64,000 nucleotides of DNA from Sphingomonas suaedae. GTDB lineage: Bacteria; Pseudomonadota; Alphaproteobacteria; Sphingomonadales; Sphingomonadaceae. Made by a program: the position numbers and the translations under genes. Position 1 is the first letter of the stretch. Each line of letters opens with the position of its first letter. The notes under the pieces were generated by a model. It made no database searches. It had not been told where the DNA came from and saw nothing but the letters and a program-made list of their open reading frames with translations. Below, in pieces: positions 7,703 through 16,831 of this stretch. The stretch spans positions 3,904,001-3,968,000 of the forward strand of contig NZ_CP042239.1 of NCBI RefSeq assembly GCF_007833215.1, in the 5' to 3' direction.

Positions 7703-10687
7703 ATGCGTGACCTTAAGGCGCGCGCGCTTTCGCGACTGGTGATCGGCGTTTCGACGCTGGCAATCGCGACGGCGCCGGCATTTGCACAGGAATCGGAAAC
7801 GGCCGCACCGGCGGATGAGGGCGAGGAAATCGTCGTCACCGGTATCCGGGCGAGCCTCGAAGCGTCGATGAACCTCAAGCGCGAGGCGCAGGGTGTCGTC
7901 GATGCCATCTCGGCCGAGGATATCGGCAAATTCCCCGACACCAACCTGGCGGAATCGCTTCAGCGCATCACCGGCGTGTCGATCGACCGCTCGAACGGCG
8001 AGGGTTCGACCGTCACCGTTCGCGGCTTCGGTCCTGAATTCAACCTGGTGACCCTGAACGGGCGCCAGATGCCGACCTCGACGCTCGGCGACGGCGCCAG
8101 CCCGCCCGCGTCGCGTTCGTTCGATTTCGCCAATCTCGCGTCCGAAGGCATCGCTGCGGTCGAGGTGTACAAGACCGGTCGCGCGTCGATCCCGTCGGGC
8201 GGCATCGGCTCGTCGATCAACATCAAGACGCCGCGCCCGCTAGACCGGCCGGGGATGCGCGGCAGCATCGCCGTGAAGGGCGTGTTCGACAGTTCGTATA
8301 ACGAGGGTGACGAGATCACGCCGGAAGTGTCGGGCATCTTCAGCGCGACGGCGATGGACGACAAGATCGGCATCCTGATCGCCGGCTCGTATCAGCGGCG
8401 CAAGGCGAGCAACAACAGCTACAACACCGACTGGCGGGACGGCTATCTCGGCTCCGAGAACAATTGGGGTTCGCTGCCGCGCAACGCTGCGCAGGAAAAT
8501 CGCCCCGAGGGCAATGATGTTTATGAAGTGCCGCAGAACGGTTCGTACAATCTCAACAATATCGACCGTGAGCGCATCAACGGCCAGGCGGTGTTGCAAT
8601 TCCGCCCGGTCGAGTCACTGACCGCGACGCTCGATTACACCTATTCGCGCAACACTGTCGAAGTCCGCAACAACAGCGTCGGCATCTGGTTCAACTTCAA
8701 CAACGTGTCGAGCGCCTGGACCGACGGCCCGGTCGCTGGGCCGATCTTCTATTCGGAAGCGTTCGGCGCGAGTGAGCGCAAGGATATTTCCTACAGCGGG
8801 TCGCTCGTTGCCAATCAGAGCGAAAATCACTCATTCGGCGGCAACCTGAAATGGGAAGCGCCGGGTGGCGTGACCGTCGAACTGGACGCCCATCATTCGA
8901 CCGCAGAGTCGAAGCCGACGAACGACTATGGCAGCAGTGTTTCGGTCGGCAACGCTGTGTTCGGCGTGGCCAACCAGACAATCAATTACGACACGCGCCT
9001 GCCAGTCATCTCCTATACGATGCACCCCGGCATTGATCCGCTGGACGCCTCGCTGGTCACGCCGACCGGAAATGCGTTCCGCAACGCCTATTTCCGCGAC
9101 GAGATCAACCAGTTCCGTCTCAGCGGCAGCTATGACCATGAGGGTGGCTTCCTGGATGGCATCGATTTCGGCATGTCGTACACCGAGAACAAGGTGCGAT
9201 CAGCCTATGGCTTCATCCAGAACGAAACCTGGAGCGGCGCGGGCCCGGCATCGGACATCCCCGACGACATCTTCACGCTGGTCAGCTTGCCCGACAAATT
9301 CGGCGGCATGGATGGCGCGGGGAGCATCATCCCAAGCTTCTACACGTTCGATTTCGAGCGGATGGTGGGTCTGATCGAGGGGCTGTACGGCACCTGCAGC
9401 AGCCCGCAACAGGGCGTGGCCGCACCCGGGACCTGCCTTGCCGACTATACGGTCGATCGGCGGATCACGGAAAAGACGCTGGCACCCTATGTCCAGTTCA
9501 ACGGTCGCTTCACGGCGTTCGGCAATGAGGGCCGCCTGATCGCTGGCCTGCGCTACGAGCATACGGGTATCGATTCGTCGGCGCTGGTTCCAATTCCCAA
9601 CGGCACGTCATGGGACGCCGCAAACGAGTTCTACATCAGCTATTCGGGTCAGCAGGACTTTTCGCGCTTCAAGGGGAGCTATGAAAACTGGTTGCCGTCG
9701 ATCGACTTCGACGTCTCGCCCCTCGAAAATGTCAAGCTGCGCGCCTCTTACAGCCACACCATCGCGCGCGCGGATTATGGCAGCCTTCAGGGTGGCCTGA
9801 CGCTCGACTCGCAGTTCCGGATCGCGTTCGGGACCGGCAGCCGCGGCAATCCCGGGCTGCTGCCCTACAAGTCCAAGAATATCGATCTGTCGGCCGAGTG
9901 GTATTACGGTCGCAACAGCTACATTTCGGCCGGTTTCTTCCACAAGAGCGTCGAGAACTTCATCGCGCAGGATCGCATCGACGAGAGCGCTTTCGAGTTG
10001 CGGACCGTCGCCGGCGGGCCGCGTTACCAGGCCGCCCTGGCAGCACTCGGCCCCAATGCGGGCGCGCAGGATATCCGCCAGTATATCTTCGACAATTTCC
10101 CGGCCTCCACCGTGCCGACCGGGACCGATCCTGCCGGTTACACGACCGGGCAGATCCTGGCGCTGCCCGAAGATCCGCTGTTGAACTTCCAGATCAACAC
10201 GCCGGTCAACAGCGACCAGACCGGCAAGCTCTATGGCTTTGAATTCGCTGTGCAGCACAGCTTCTGGGATACCGGCTTTGGCGTAATCCTGAATTATACG
10301 ATCGTCCGCGGCGACGCGACATATGACAACACGCTGCCAGCCAATACGGGGCAGCTTGGGCTTGACCCGCAGTTCGCGCTGACCGGGCTGAGCGACAGTG
10401 CCAACGCGGTGCTGTTCTACGACAAGGGTGGGTTCCAGGCACGCGTCGCATATAACTGGCGCGAAAAGTTCCTCGCCGGAACTGGGGCCAATCCCTTCTA
10501 TGTCGAGGATTATGGCCAGATCGATGCCAGCGCGAGCTATGAATTCACAAAAGGCCTGACGGTCTTTGGCGAAGTCATCAATCTCACCGGCGAAAGTCGG
10601 CGCGGGCATCGTCGTTCGGACCGCAACGTCTATTTCGCTTCGCCTGGCTATGCCCGCTACGCAGCCGGCGTGCGGTTCAGCTTCTAA
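7703..10687 (+). CDS. Large TonB-dependent receptor of a carbohydrate-type locus
   Basis: 994 residues. The signal peptide ends APAFAQ. A short linker leads to a TonB-box-like segment ([11 protein letters not shown]), the plug domain ([43 protein letters not shown]), and a long barrel ending in VRFSF. The IGKFPDTN and LNGRQMP signature is typical of the large receptors linked to sugar or peptide uptake in sphingomonads, Caulobacter and Xanthomonas. The start is the ATG at 7703, with GGGGAGG 8 bases upstream; in-frame codons further upstream run through the operator region. It leads a cluster with halogenase-like, SapC, cupin and LacI genes. Confidence 0.92.
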   Translation: MRDLKARALSRLVIGVSTLAIATAPAFAQESETAAPADEGEEIVVTGIRASLEASMNLKREAQGVVDAISAEDIGKFPDTNLAESLQRITGVSIDRSNGEGSTVTVRGFGPEFNLVTLNGRQMPTSTLGDGASPPASRSFDFANLASEGIAAVEVYKTGRASIPSGGIGSSINIKTPRPLDRPGMRGSIAVKGVFDSSYNEGDEITPEVSGIFSATAMDDKIGILIAGSYQRRKASNNSYNTDWRDGYLGSENNWGSLPRNAAQENRPEGNDVYEVPQNGSYNLNNIDRERINGQAVLQFRPVESLTATLDYTYSRNTVEVRNNSVGIWFNFNNVSSAWTDGPVAGPIFYSEAFGASERKDISYSGSLVANQSENHSFGGNLKWEAPGGVTVELDAHHSTAESKPTNDYGSSVSVGNAVFGVANQTINYDTRLPVISYTMHPGIDPLDASLVTPTGNAFRNAYFRDEINQFRLSGSYDHEGGFLDGIDFGMSYTENKVRSAYGFIQNETWSGAGPASDIPDDIFTLVSLPDKFGGMDGAGSIIPSFYTFDFERMVGLIEGLYGTCSSPQQGVAAPGTCLADYTVDRRITEKTLAPYVQFNGRFTAFGNEGRLIAGLRYEHTGIDSSALVPIPNGTSWDAANEFYISYSGQQDFSRFKGSYENWLPSIDFDVSPLENVKLRASYSHTIARADYGSLQGGLTLDSQFRIAFGTGSRGNPGLLPYKSKNIDLSAEWYYGRNSYISAGFFHKSVENFIAQDRIDESAFELRTVAGGPRYQAALAALGPNAGAQDIRQYIFDNFPASTVPTGTDPAGYTTGQILALPEDPLLNFQINTPVNSDQTGKLYGFEFAVQHSFWDTGFGVILNYTIVRGDATYDNTLPANTGQLGLDPQFALTGLSDSANAVLFYDKGGFQARVAYNWREKFLAGTGANPFYVEDYGQIDASASYEFTKGLTVFGEVINLTGESRRGHRRSDRNVYFASPGYARYAAGVRFSF

Positions 10688-10702
10688 GAGGCACCTCCCC
10701 GT

Positions 10703-10733
10703 GGCCACCCTCTTGCGAGGGTGGCCTTTTTTT
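10703..10733 (+). terminator. Intrinsic terminator between receptor and halogenase genes
   Basis: A 10-base-pair perfect stem (GGCCACCCTC / GAGGGTGGCC) with loop TTGC is followed by seven T residues. It begins 15 bases after the receptor stop codon, so downstream genes depend on read-through or on their own promoter. Confidence 0.85.
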
Positions 10734-10799
10734 CGGGGAGAGGCCAGACTGGATGAAGTCGAATTTGCGCTGCGCGAAAGACTTGGCGCGGCAACCGGA

Positions 10800-12353
10800 A
10801 TGACAGGCGTGGGTGAAACGGTGCAACGGATCGTCATTGTCGGCGGGGGAACCGCCGGATGGCTTTCCGCGTGTCTGATTGCTGCGCAGGCGAACCGGAG
10901 CGCCGAACGGCCCTTGTCGGTCACGCTGATCGAATCCCCGGACATTCCCACGATCGGCGTGGGCGAGGGAACATGGCCTACGATGCGGCGGACACTACGC
11001 CGGATCGGCATCGCCGAGAGTGAATTTCTGACCAGTTGCGACGCCGCGTTCAAACAGGGGTCGCGCTTCATCGGCTGGGCGAACGGTTCGCCGGGCGATG
11101 CCTATTACCACCCGTTCGGCGCGCCGGTCGACGGCAGCGCGCGCGAGATTGTCGGCGCGTGGCGCGATGCGGCGGGGAACCAGCCCTTTGCCGCCGCCGT
11201 CTCGCCGCAGCCGGGCGTGTGCGCCCTGCATCTCGCGCCGCGGCAGCGGGCGATGCCCGACTATGGCGGGGCGCTCAACTATGCCTATCATCTCGACGCG
11301 GCGAAGCTCGCTGCCCTGCTCGCGCGCCACGGCGTCGAGCGGCTGGGCGTGCGGCGTGTCCGCGGCCATGTGACCGGCGTGGATGCGCGCGAGGACGGCG
11401 ATATCGCCGCGGTGCGCGTGCGCGAGGGCGGGGCGGTGGAGGGCGATCTGTTCATCGACTGCACCGGACATGGGTCGATGCTGATCGGCGGGCATTTCGG
11501 CGTACCGTTCGTCGATCGCAGCGATGTGCTGTTCAACGATCGCGCGCTGGCGGTGCAGGTGCCGGTCGAGCCGGACAGCCCGATCGCGTCACAGACCGAT
11601 GCGACTGCGCATGAGGCGGGGTGGATCTGGGACATCGGCCTGCCGACGCGGCGTGGCGTGGGGTGCGTCTATTCCTCGGCGCATATCGATGACGATGGGG
11701 CGGCGGCTGCGCTGGGCGCCTATCTGGGCCGCGACCCCGCCGACCTTGGCGCGCGCAAGCTGGCCTTTCGCTCGGGGCATCGCGAACGCTTCTGGGAGCG
11801 CAACTGCCTCGCCATCGGCCTGTCGGCAGGGTTTCTGGAGCCGCTCGAGGCGTCGGCAATCGTGCTGATCGAACTCTCGCTCGACGCGCTGATCGGGGAT
11901 TTCCCCGTCACGCGCGACACGATGGATATCCATGCGCGTCGCTTCAATGCGCTGTTCCGCTATCGCTGGGACCGGATCGTCGAGTTTTTGAAGCTCCATT
12001 ATGTGCTGAGCGCGCGCACTGAACCTTATTGGCGTGCGCATCGCGACCCGACGACGATTCCCGAGCGGCTGGCCGAACTGCTCGCGCTGTGGCGCCACCA
12101 GCCACCGTCGGCGAGCGACTTTCCGGCGATGGACGAGATTTTTCCGGCGGCGAGCCATCAATATGTGCTGTACGGCATGGGCTATCCGCCGCCGCCGTCC
12201 GGCCCGATCGCGACCGATACGCAAGCGGCCGCGCGGGCGATGGCTCAGACCGTACAGCGTGGTCGGACGTTGACCGCCAGCCTGCCCACCAACCGCGCCT
12301 ATCTTGACGCGCTGCGCGCCGCCGCGCCACGCTCGGCGCTGGAGACCCTATGA
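10800..12353 (+). CDS. Tryptophan-halogenase-like flavoprotein 1 (atypical motifs)
   Basis: 517 residues, a usual length for flavin-dependent halogenases. The FAD-binding GGGTAG is at 15-20 and GVGEGTWP at 53-60. Lys85 (DAAFKQ) aligns with the catalytic lysine of PrnA/RebH, and Glu350 (EPLEAS) with the conserved glutamate. The WxWxIP signature is changed to WIWDIG (275-280), and the serine usually after the glutamate is Ala351. It may halogenate an unknown substrate or have lost chemistry; such genes beside TonB receptors are common and their natural substrates are not settled. The start ATG has only a weak ribosome site. Its stop overlaps sapC by four bases (ATGA). Confidence 0.85.
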   Translation: MTGVGETVQRIVIVGGGTAGWLSACLIAAQANRSAERPLSVTLIESPDIPTIGVGEGTWPTMRRTLRRIGIAESEFLTSCDAAFKQGSRFIGWANGSPGDAYYHPFGAPVDGSAREIVGAWRDAAGNQPFAAAVSPQPGVCALHLAPRQRAMPDYGGALNYAYHLDAAKLAALLARHGVERLGVRRVRGHVTGVDAREDGDIAAVRVREGGAVEGDLFIDCTGHGSMLIGGHFGVPFVDRSDVLFNDRALAVQVPVEPDSPIASQTDATAHEAGWIWDIGLPTRRGVGCVYSSAHIDDDGAAAALGAYLGRDPADLGARKLAFRSGHRERFWERNCLAIGLSAGFLEPLEASAIVLIELSLDALIGDFPVTRDTMDIHARRFNALFRYRWDRIVEFLKLHYVLSARTEPYWRAHRDPTTIPERLAELLALWRHQPPSASDFPAMDEIFPAASHQYVLYGMGYPPPPSGPIATDTQAAARAMAQTVQRGRTLTASLPTNRAYLDALRAAAPRSALETL

Positions 12354-13072
12354 CCGACCATCATGTCCTGACCGCCGAAAACCATCGTGACCTGCGCGTC
12401 CGCACCGACCGCGACGCCGCGCTCGGCGATGCGGTGATGTCGTGCGTGACGACGCCCGATGAGTTCCGCCGCGTCCAGAGCCACTACCCGATCCTGTTCC
12501 GCCGCAATGTCGAACGCGACGAATTCGTGGCGCTGGCACTGTTCGGGTTCGAGGATGGCGAGAATCTGTTTCTGGAGGACGGGCGCTGGGACGCGGACTA
12601 TGTGCCGCTGGCGATCGATATCCAGCCGTTCCTGATCGGCGCACCGGCGGCGGGCGGCACCGCCAAACAGGTGCATGTCGATATGGCCAGCCCGCGCATT
12701 GCCGCGCCCGACGGCGAGGGGGTGCGGGTGTTCGACGACCATGGCCGACCGACCCCCTATCTGGAGACGATCGCCGAGCAACTGGGCGCGCTGGACGCCG
12801 GGTGGCAGGGATCAGCGGACTTTTTCGCCGCGCTGCGCCGCCACGAATTGCTCGAACCGCTGACGCTGGAGATCACGCTGGACGATGGATCGACCAACCG
12901 GCTGGTGGGGTTCCATGTCATCGATGAGGAGCGGCTGCGCGGGCTGGATGGCGACGCGCTGGGCGAACTGCACCGCGACGGGCATTTGATGCCGCTGTTC
13001 ATGGCGATGGCGTCGCTCGGCAACCTCTCCGCGCTGATCGCGCGCCGGAATCGGCGGATGGCGCATGGCTGA
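12350..13072 (+). CDS. SapC family protein
   Basis: 240 residues. The N-terminal HPILFRR-like segment ([10 protein letters not shown]), the [13 protein letters not shown] stretch and the PFLIG motif match the SapC family (named from Campylobacter S-layer work). In sphingomonads and Caulobacter these recur between halogenase-like and cupin genes behind TonB receptors, and their role is unknown. There is no signal peptide, so it is probably cytoplasmic. It overlaps halogenase 1 by four bases and the cupin gene by eight, so translation is coupled. Confidence 0.88.
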   Translation: MTDHHVLTAENHRDLRVRTDRDAALGDAVMSCVTTPDEFRRVQSHYPILFRRNVERDEFVALALFGFEDGENLFLEDGRWDADYVPLAIDIQPFLIGAPAAGGTAKQVHVDMASPRIAAPDGEGVRVFDDHGRPTPYLETIAEQLGALDAGWQGSADFFAALRRHELLEPLTLEITLDDGSTNRLVGFHVIDEERLRGLDGDALGELHRDGHLMPLFMAMASLGNLSALIARRNRRMAHG

Positions 13073-14096
13073 GGCCGATCCCGGGATTCTTCAGGGGCTG
13101 GCGCAGGTCCGCGAGGTCGAGGCGGCCGATGCGGCGGCGTTGGATGCGCTGCTGCGCGAGGCGACTGCGCCGTTCATCGTGCGCGGGCTGGTGCGCGACT
13201 GGCCGCTGGTTCAGGCCGGACTGGAGTCCGGACGTGCAGCGCGCGACTATCTGTTGCGCCATCGCCGCGACGCGCAGTTCACCGTCGCGGTCGGCGCGCC
13301 GGGCAGCGACGGGCGGCTGTTCTACGATGCGGCGATGGGGATGAATTTCCGCACGTTGCGCGCCAAGCTGCCGGAGATTTTCGCGAAGATCGATGCGGAC
13401 GAGGGCGATCCCGCCGCGCCGCCCATCTATCTCGCATCGATCGATGTGCATGATTTTTTTCAGGGGCTGCACGAAGCCAATCATGTCGATCTGGGCGAGC
13501 GCCGGTGCCTTGCCAGCATCTGGATCGGCACGCGCACGCGGATCGCGGCGCATAATGATTTTCCGGCGAACCTTGCCTGTGTCGCGGCGGGGCGGCGGCG
13601 TTTTACGCTGTTTCCGCCCGAGCAGTTCCGCAATCTCTATCTGGGCCCGGTCGACAATACGCCTGCCGGGCGTGCGATCAGCATGGTGGATTTCCGGGCG
13701 CCCGATTTCGCCGCGCATCCGAAGTTTCGCGTGGCACTCGATCATGCGCAAGTGGCAGAGATGGAGCCGGGCGATGCGCTGCACATCCCATCAATGTGGT
13801 ATCACCACGTCGAGGGGCTGGAGCCGTTCAACGTGCTGGTGAACTATTGGTGGCGCGAGGTGCCGATGTGGCTGGGACAGCCGCAGGACGCGCTCAACCA
13901 TGCGATGCTGTCGATCCGCGACCTGCCGCCCGAGGCGAAGGCGCATTGGCGCGCGCTGTTCGACCATTATGTCTTCGACAATGATACGAGCGTCACCGCG
14001 CATATTCCGGAAGGCGGGCGCGGCATTCTCGATCCGATGACTCCCGAGGCGGCGTCGCGAATCCGCTCTTATCTGCTGCGGCAACTGGCCCGGTGA
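13065..14096 (+). CDS. Cupin-8 / JmjC-like Fe(II) 2-oxoglutarate oxygenase
   Basis: 343 residues. The double-stranded beta-helix shows the HxD metal motif His163-Asn-Asp165 (AAHNDFP) and the distal metal histidine in IPSMWYHHVE (His247 or His248), followed by NVLVNYWW. This is the FIH/JmjC-type cupin-8 family, whose studied members hydroxylate protein or small-molecule substrates using 2-oxoglutarate. The substrate here is unknown. It sits between SapC and halogenase 2 with an 8-base overlap upstream, inside the TonB-receptor operon. Confidence 0.88.
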   Translation: MAEADPGILQGLAQVREVEAADAAALDALLREATAPFIVRGLVRDWPLVQAGLESGRAARDYLLRHRRDAQFTVAVGAPGSDGRLFYDAAMGMNFRTLRAKLPEIFAKIDADEGDPAAPPIYLASIDVHDFFQGLHEANHVDLGERRCLASIWIGTRTRIAAHNDFPANLACVAAGRRRFTLFPPEQFRNLYLGPVDNTPAGRAISMVDFRAPDFAAHPKFRVALDHAQVAEMEPGDALHIPSMWYHHVEGLEPFNVLVNYWWREVPMWLGQPQDALNHAMLSIRDLPPEAKAHWRALFDHYVFDNDTSVTAHIPEGGRGILDPMTPEAASRIRSYLLRQLAR

Positions 14097-14107
14097 AGGG
14101 ACATGGT

Positions 14108-15595
14108 ATGAAACGCATCGTCGTCGCAGGCGGCGGCACCGCAGGCTGGATGGCGGCGGCGGCGATCGCGCGTACCATGGGGCGTACCGTCGCGGTGACA
14201 TTGGTCGAATCCGATGCGATCGGGACGATCGGGGTGGGCGAATCCACCATTCCGCCGCTGGTCACCTATAACCGGTTGCTCGGCATCAACGAGGCCGAGT
14301 TCATGCGCGCGACCCAGGCGACGTTCAAGCTGGGCATCCTGTTCGACAATTGGAAGGTCGATGGCGACCGCTATTTCCACAGCTTCGGCTTTACGGGGAA
14401 GGATCACTGGTCGGCGGGGTTCCAGCATTTCTGGCTGGCCGGGCGCAGCAAGGGGCATCAACAGCCCTATGACGATTATTGCCTGGAACTGGTTGCGGCG
14501 CTTGAGGGTAAATTCGCGCAGCTTCCGGACAATCGCGTCAACTATGCCTATCAGCTCGATTCGGGCCTCTATGCGCGGTTTCTGCGGGGCATGGGCGAGA
14601 AGGATGGCGTCACGCGGATCGAGGGGAAGATCGCGCGCGTCGAACTGGATGGCGAAAGCGGTGACATTGCCGCGCTTGGGCTGGACGGTGGCCGCCGGAT
14701 CGAGGGCGACCTGTTCCTCGACTGCACCGGTTTTCGCGCGCTGCTGATCGAGGGGGCGCTGCACGCAGGCTATGACGACTGGACCCATTGGCTGCCGTGC
14801 GACAGCGCCATTGCGCTCCAGACCCCGAACGTCCGCCCGCCGGTGCCGTACACCCGCGCGATGGCGCATGATGCGGGCTGGCAATGGCGCATTCCGCTTC
14901 AGCACCGCACCGGCAACGGCATCGTCTATTGCAGCCGTTACCTCGACCATGACGCGGCGCTCGAGCGGTTGCTCGGCAATCTGGAGGGCGAGCCGCTGAC
15001 GCCGCCCAACAAGATCCGCTTTCAGACCGGCGCTCGGCGCAAGCAATGGCATCGCAACTGCGTGGCGATCGGGCTGTCGGGCGGGTTCATGGAGCCGCTC
15101 GAATCGACATCGATCCATTTGATTCAGCGCGCGGTGCTGCGCGTGATCCGGATGATGCCCGCGCAGGGCCGGGTCAGCGAACGCGATATCGCCGAGTTCA
15201 ACGAGCAGCAGTTCCAGGACATGGAGCAGATTCGCGACTTCCTGATCCTCCATTACAAGGTCACCGACCGGCGCGATTCCTCCTTCTGGCGGCAATGCGC
15301 GGCGATGGAGGTGCCCGACAGCCTGACCCAGAAGATCGAGCTGTTCCGCGAGACGGGTCGCGTCTTCCGGCGCAATGAAGAACTGTTCGCCGAGAATAGC
15401 TGGGTCCAGGTGATGATGGGGCAGGGGATCGAGCCGCAGAGCTGGCACCCGATCGCCGAGAAGCTGACCGATGCCGAGCTCGACAAGACGCTGACCCATA
15501 TCCGCGAGGATGTGCGCCGTACGGTCAATGGCCTGCCCGCCCATGCCGATTATGTCGCCCGCTATTGCGGCGCTGCCGAACCAGCGGCGGCCTGA
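14108..15595 (+). CDS. Tryptophan-halogenase-like flavoprotein 2 (canonical motifs)
   Basis: 495 residues. GGGTAGW is at 8-14 and GVGESTIP at 42-49. Lys74 (ATFKLG) corresponds to the catalytic lysine, the full WxWxIP motif appears as WQWRIP (258-263), and MEPLESTS carries Glu332-Ser333. All residues expected of an active flavin-dependent halogenase are present, unlike its paralogue upstream. It would need FADH2 from a reductase not seen nearby. I chose the ATG at 14108 because GAAGGGA precedes it with good spacing, rather than the GTG at 14093 that overlaps the cupin stop. The LacI gene follows after 7 bases. Confidence 0.9.
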   Translation: MKRIVVAGGGTAGWMAAAAIARTMGRTVAVTLVESDAIGTIGVGESTIPPLVTYNRLLGINEAEFMRATQATFKLGILFDNWKVDGDRYFHSFGFTGKDHWSAGFQHFWLAGRSKGHQQPYDDYCLELVAALEGKFAQLPDNRVNYAYQLDSGLYARFLRGMGEKDGVTRIEGKIARVELDGESGDIAALGLDGGRRIEGDLFLDCTGFRALLIEGALHAGYDDWTHWLPCDSAIALQTPNVRPPVPYTRAMAHDAGWQWRIPLQHRTGNGIVYCSRYLDHDAALERLLGNLEGEPLTPPNKIRFQTGARRKQWHRNCVAIGLSGGFMEPLESTSIHLIQRAVLRVIRMMPAQGRVSERDIAEFNEQQFQDMEQIRDFLILHYKVTDRRDSSFWRQCAAMEVPDSLTQKIELFRETGRVFRRNEELFAENSWVQVMMGQGIEPQSWHPIAEKLTDAELDKTLTHIREDVRRTVNGLPAHADYVARYCGAAEPAAA

Positions 15596-15602
15596 CCCAG
15601 GC

Positions 15603-16649
15603 ATGGCACGACGCAAACAGGCGGTCACGATCAAGCATGTCGCAGCGGACGCCGGGGTGTCGCTGCAGACGGTGAGTCGCGTCATCAACAAGGAACCGAA
15701 TGTCCGGCCCGAGATGATGGCGCGGGTGCAGGAATCGATCGCGAAGCTCGGTTATGTCCCGTCGATCGCGGCGCAGCGGATGAGCGGGTCGCGCTCCTAT
15801 CTCATCATGGCGCTCAACGACCGCGAGCGGACGATCGAGGGGTGGAAATCGCGCGAGGGCACCGACTGGGTCGATCAGATGCTGCTCGGCGGGATGCTGA
15901 CCTGCGCCGAACATGGCTATCGTCTGATCGTCGAGCTGGTCGACACGCATAGCGACCATATCGAGCGGGAGCTGTCCGCCGCGATCGCCGCGCTCCAGCC
16001 CGATGGCGTGCTGCTGACCCCGCCGCACTCGGCCAATCCGGAGATTATCGCGCTGCTCGATGCTGCGGGGATCGAGATGGCGCGGATCGGGTCGCTGACC
16101 CCGGGGCCGGGCTTCCGGCTGACCATGGGCGACGACCTTGCCGCGGCGATGGCGACGCGGCACCTGATCGAGCTCGGTCACACGCGGATCGGCTTCATCG
16201 CCGGGTCGCTGGAATATGAACTCAGCGGCTGGCGCGTCGATGGCTGGCGCGCGGCGATGAACGAGGCGGGCCTTTCGACCGAAGGAATGCTGGGGCAAGG
16301 CGATTTCAGCATCGAATCTGGCCGCATATGCGCCCCGCAGCTGATCGACGCCGGCGCCACCGCGATCATCGCCAGCAATGACCAGATGGCGATGGCGACG
16401 CTGGAGGTCGCGCGGGCGCGCCGCCTGTCGGTGCCCGGCGACCTGTCGATCGTCAGCTTCGACGATACGCCTGTGGTCCGCTTCGCCCACCCGCCGCTGA
16501 CTGCGATCGAGCAGCCGATTGCGGCGGTGACGGCGCGCGCGGTTGAGCTGATCATCGGAGCGCGCTCCTGTCGCGCCGCTCTGGATACGCCTGTTGTCGT
16601 CACGCCGTCGCTGACGGTCCGCGAATCGACCGCGCCGCCACGATCGTAA
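15603..16649 (+). CDS. LacI family transcriptional regulator
   Basis: 348 residues. The N-terminal helix-turn-helix (TIKHVAADAGVSLQTVSRVI, about 9-28) and hinge (GYVPSIAAQRMS) are typical. They are followed by the periplasmic-binding-like sugar sensor domain with HLIELGHTRIGFIAG and the C-terminal PLTAIEQP. It should bind a sugar or derivative and repress or activate the locus. It is the last gene of the receptor-halogenase-SapC-cupin-halogenase cluster and a natural candidate to bind the three AACGTT palindromes at 7560-7655. The start ATG is supported by the HTH position; upstream in-frame codons overlap halogenase 2. Confidence 0.93.
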   Translation: MARRKQAVTIKHVAADAGVSLQTVSRVINKEPNVRPEMMARVQESIAKLGYVPSIAAQRMSGSRSYLIMALNDRERTIEGWKSREGTDWVDQMLLGGMLTCAEHGYRLIVELVDTHSDHIERELSAAIAALQPDGVLLTPPHSANPEIIALLDAAGIEMARIGSLTPGPGFRLTMGDDLAAAMATRHLIELGHTRIGFIAGSLEYELSGWRVDGWRAAMNEAGLSTEGMLGQGDFSIESGRICAPQLIDAGATAIIASNDQMAMATLEVARARRLSVPGDLSIVSFDDTPVVRFAHPPLTAIEQPIAAVTARAVELIIGARSCRAALDTPVVVTPSLTVRESTAPPRS

Positions 16650-16831
16650 CGAACCCGATCCAAAACAGGCGCGATTACGTCCCATTCCCGATCCATCTCC
16701 GTTCGTCGCCAAAGGCACCCCGCCCTAAGCTGCGCCCACAGCAAATGGGTCCGCAACGGATGGGATCATCGCCCCGACATACCCATGTTCTGGTAACGTT
16801 CCCCGATCGCGCGGCGCGGTGGGAAGAGCGG

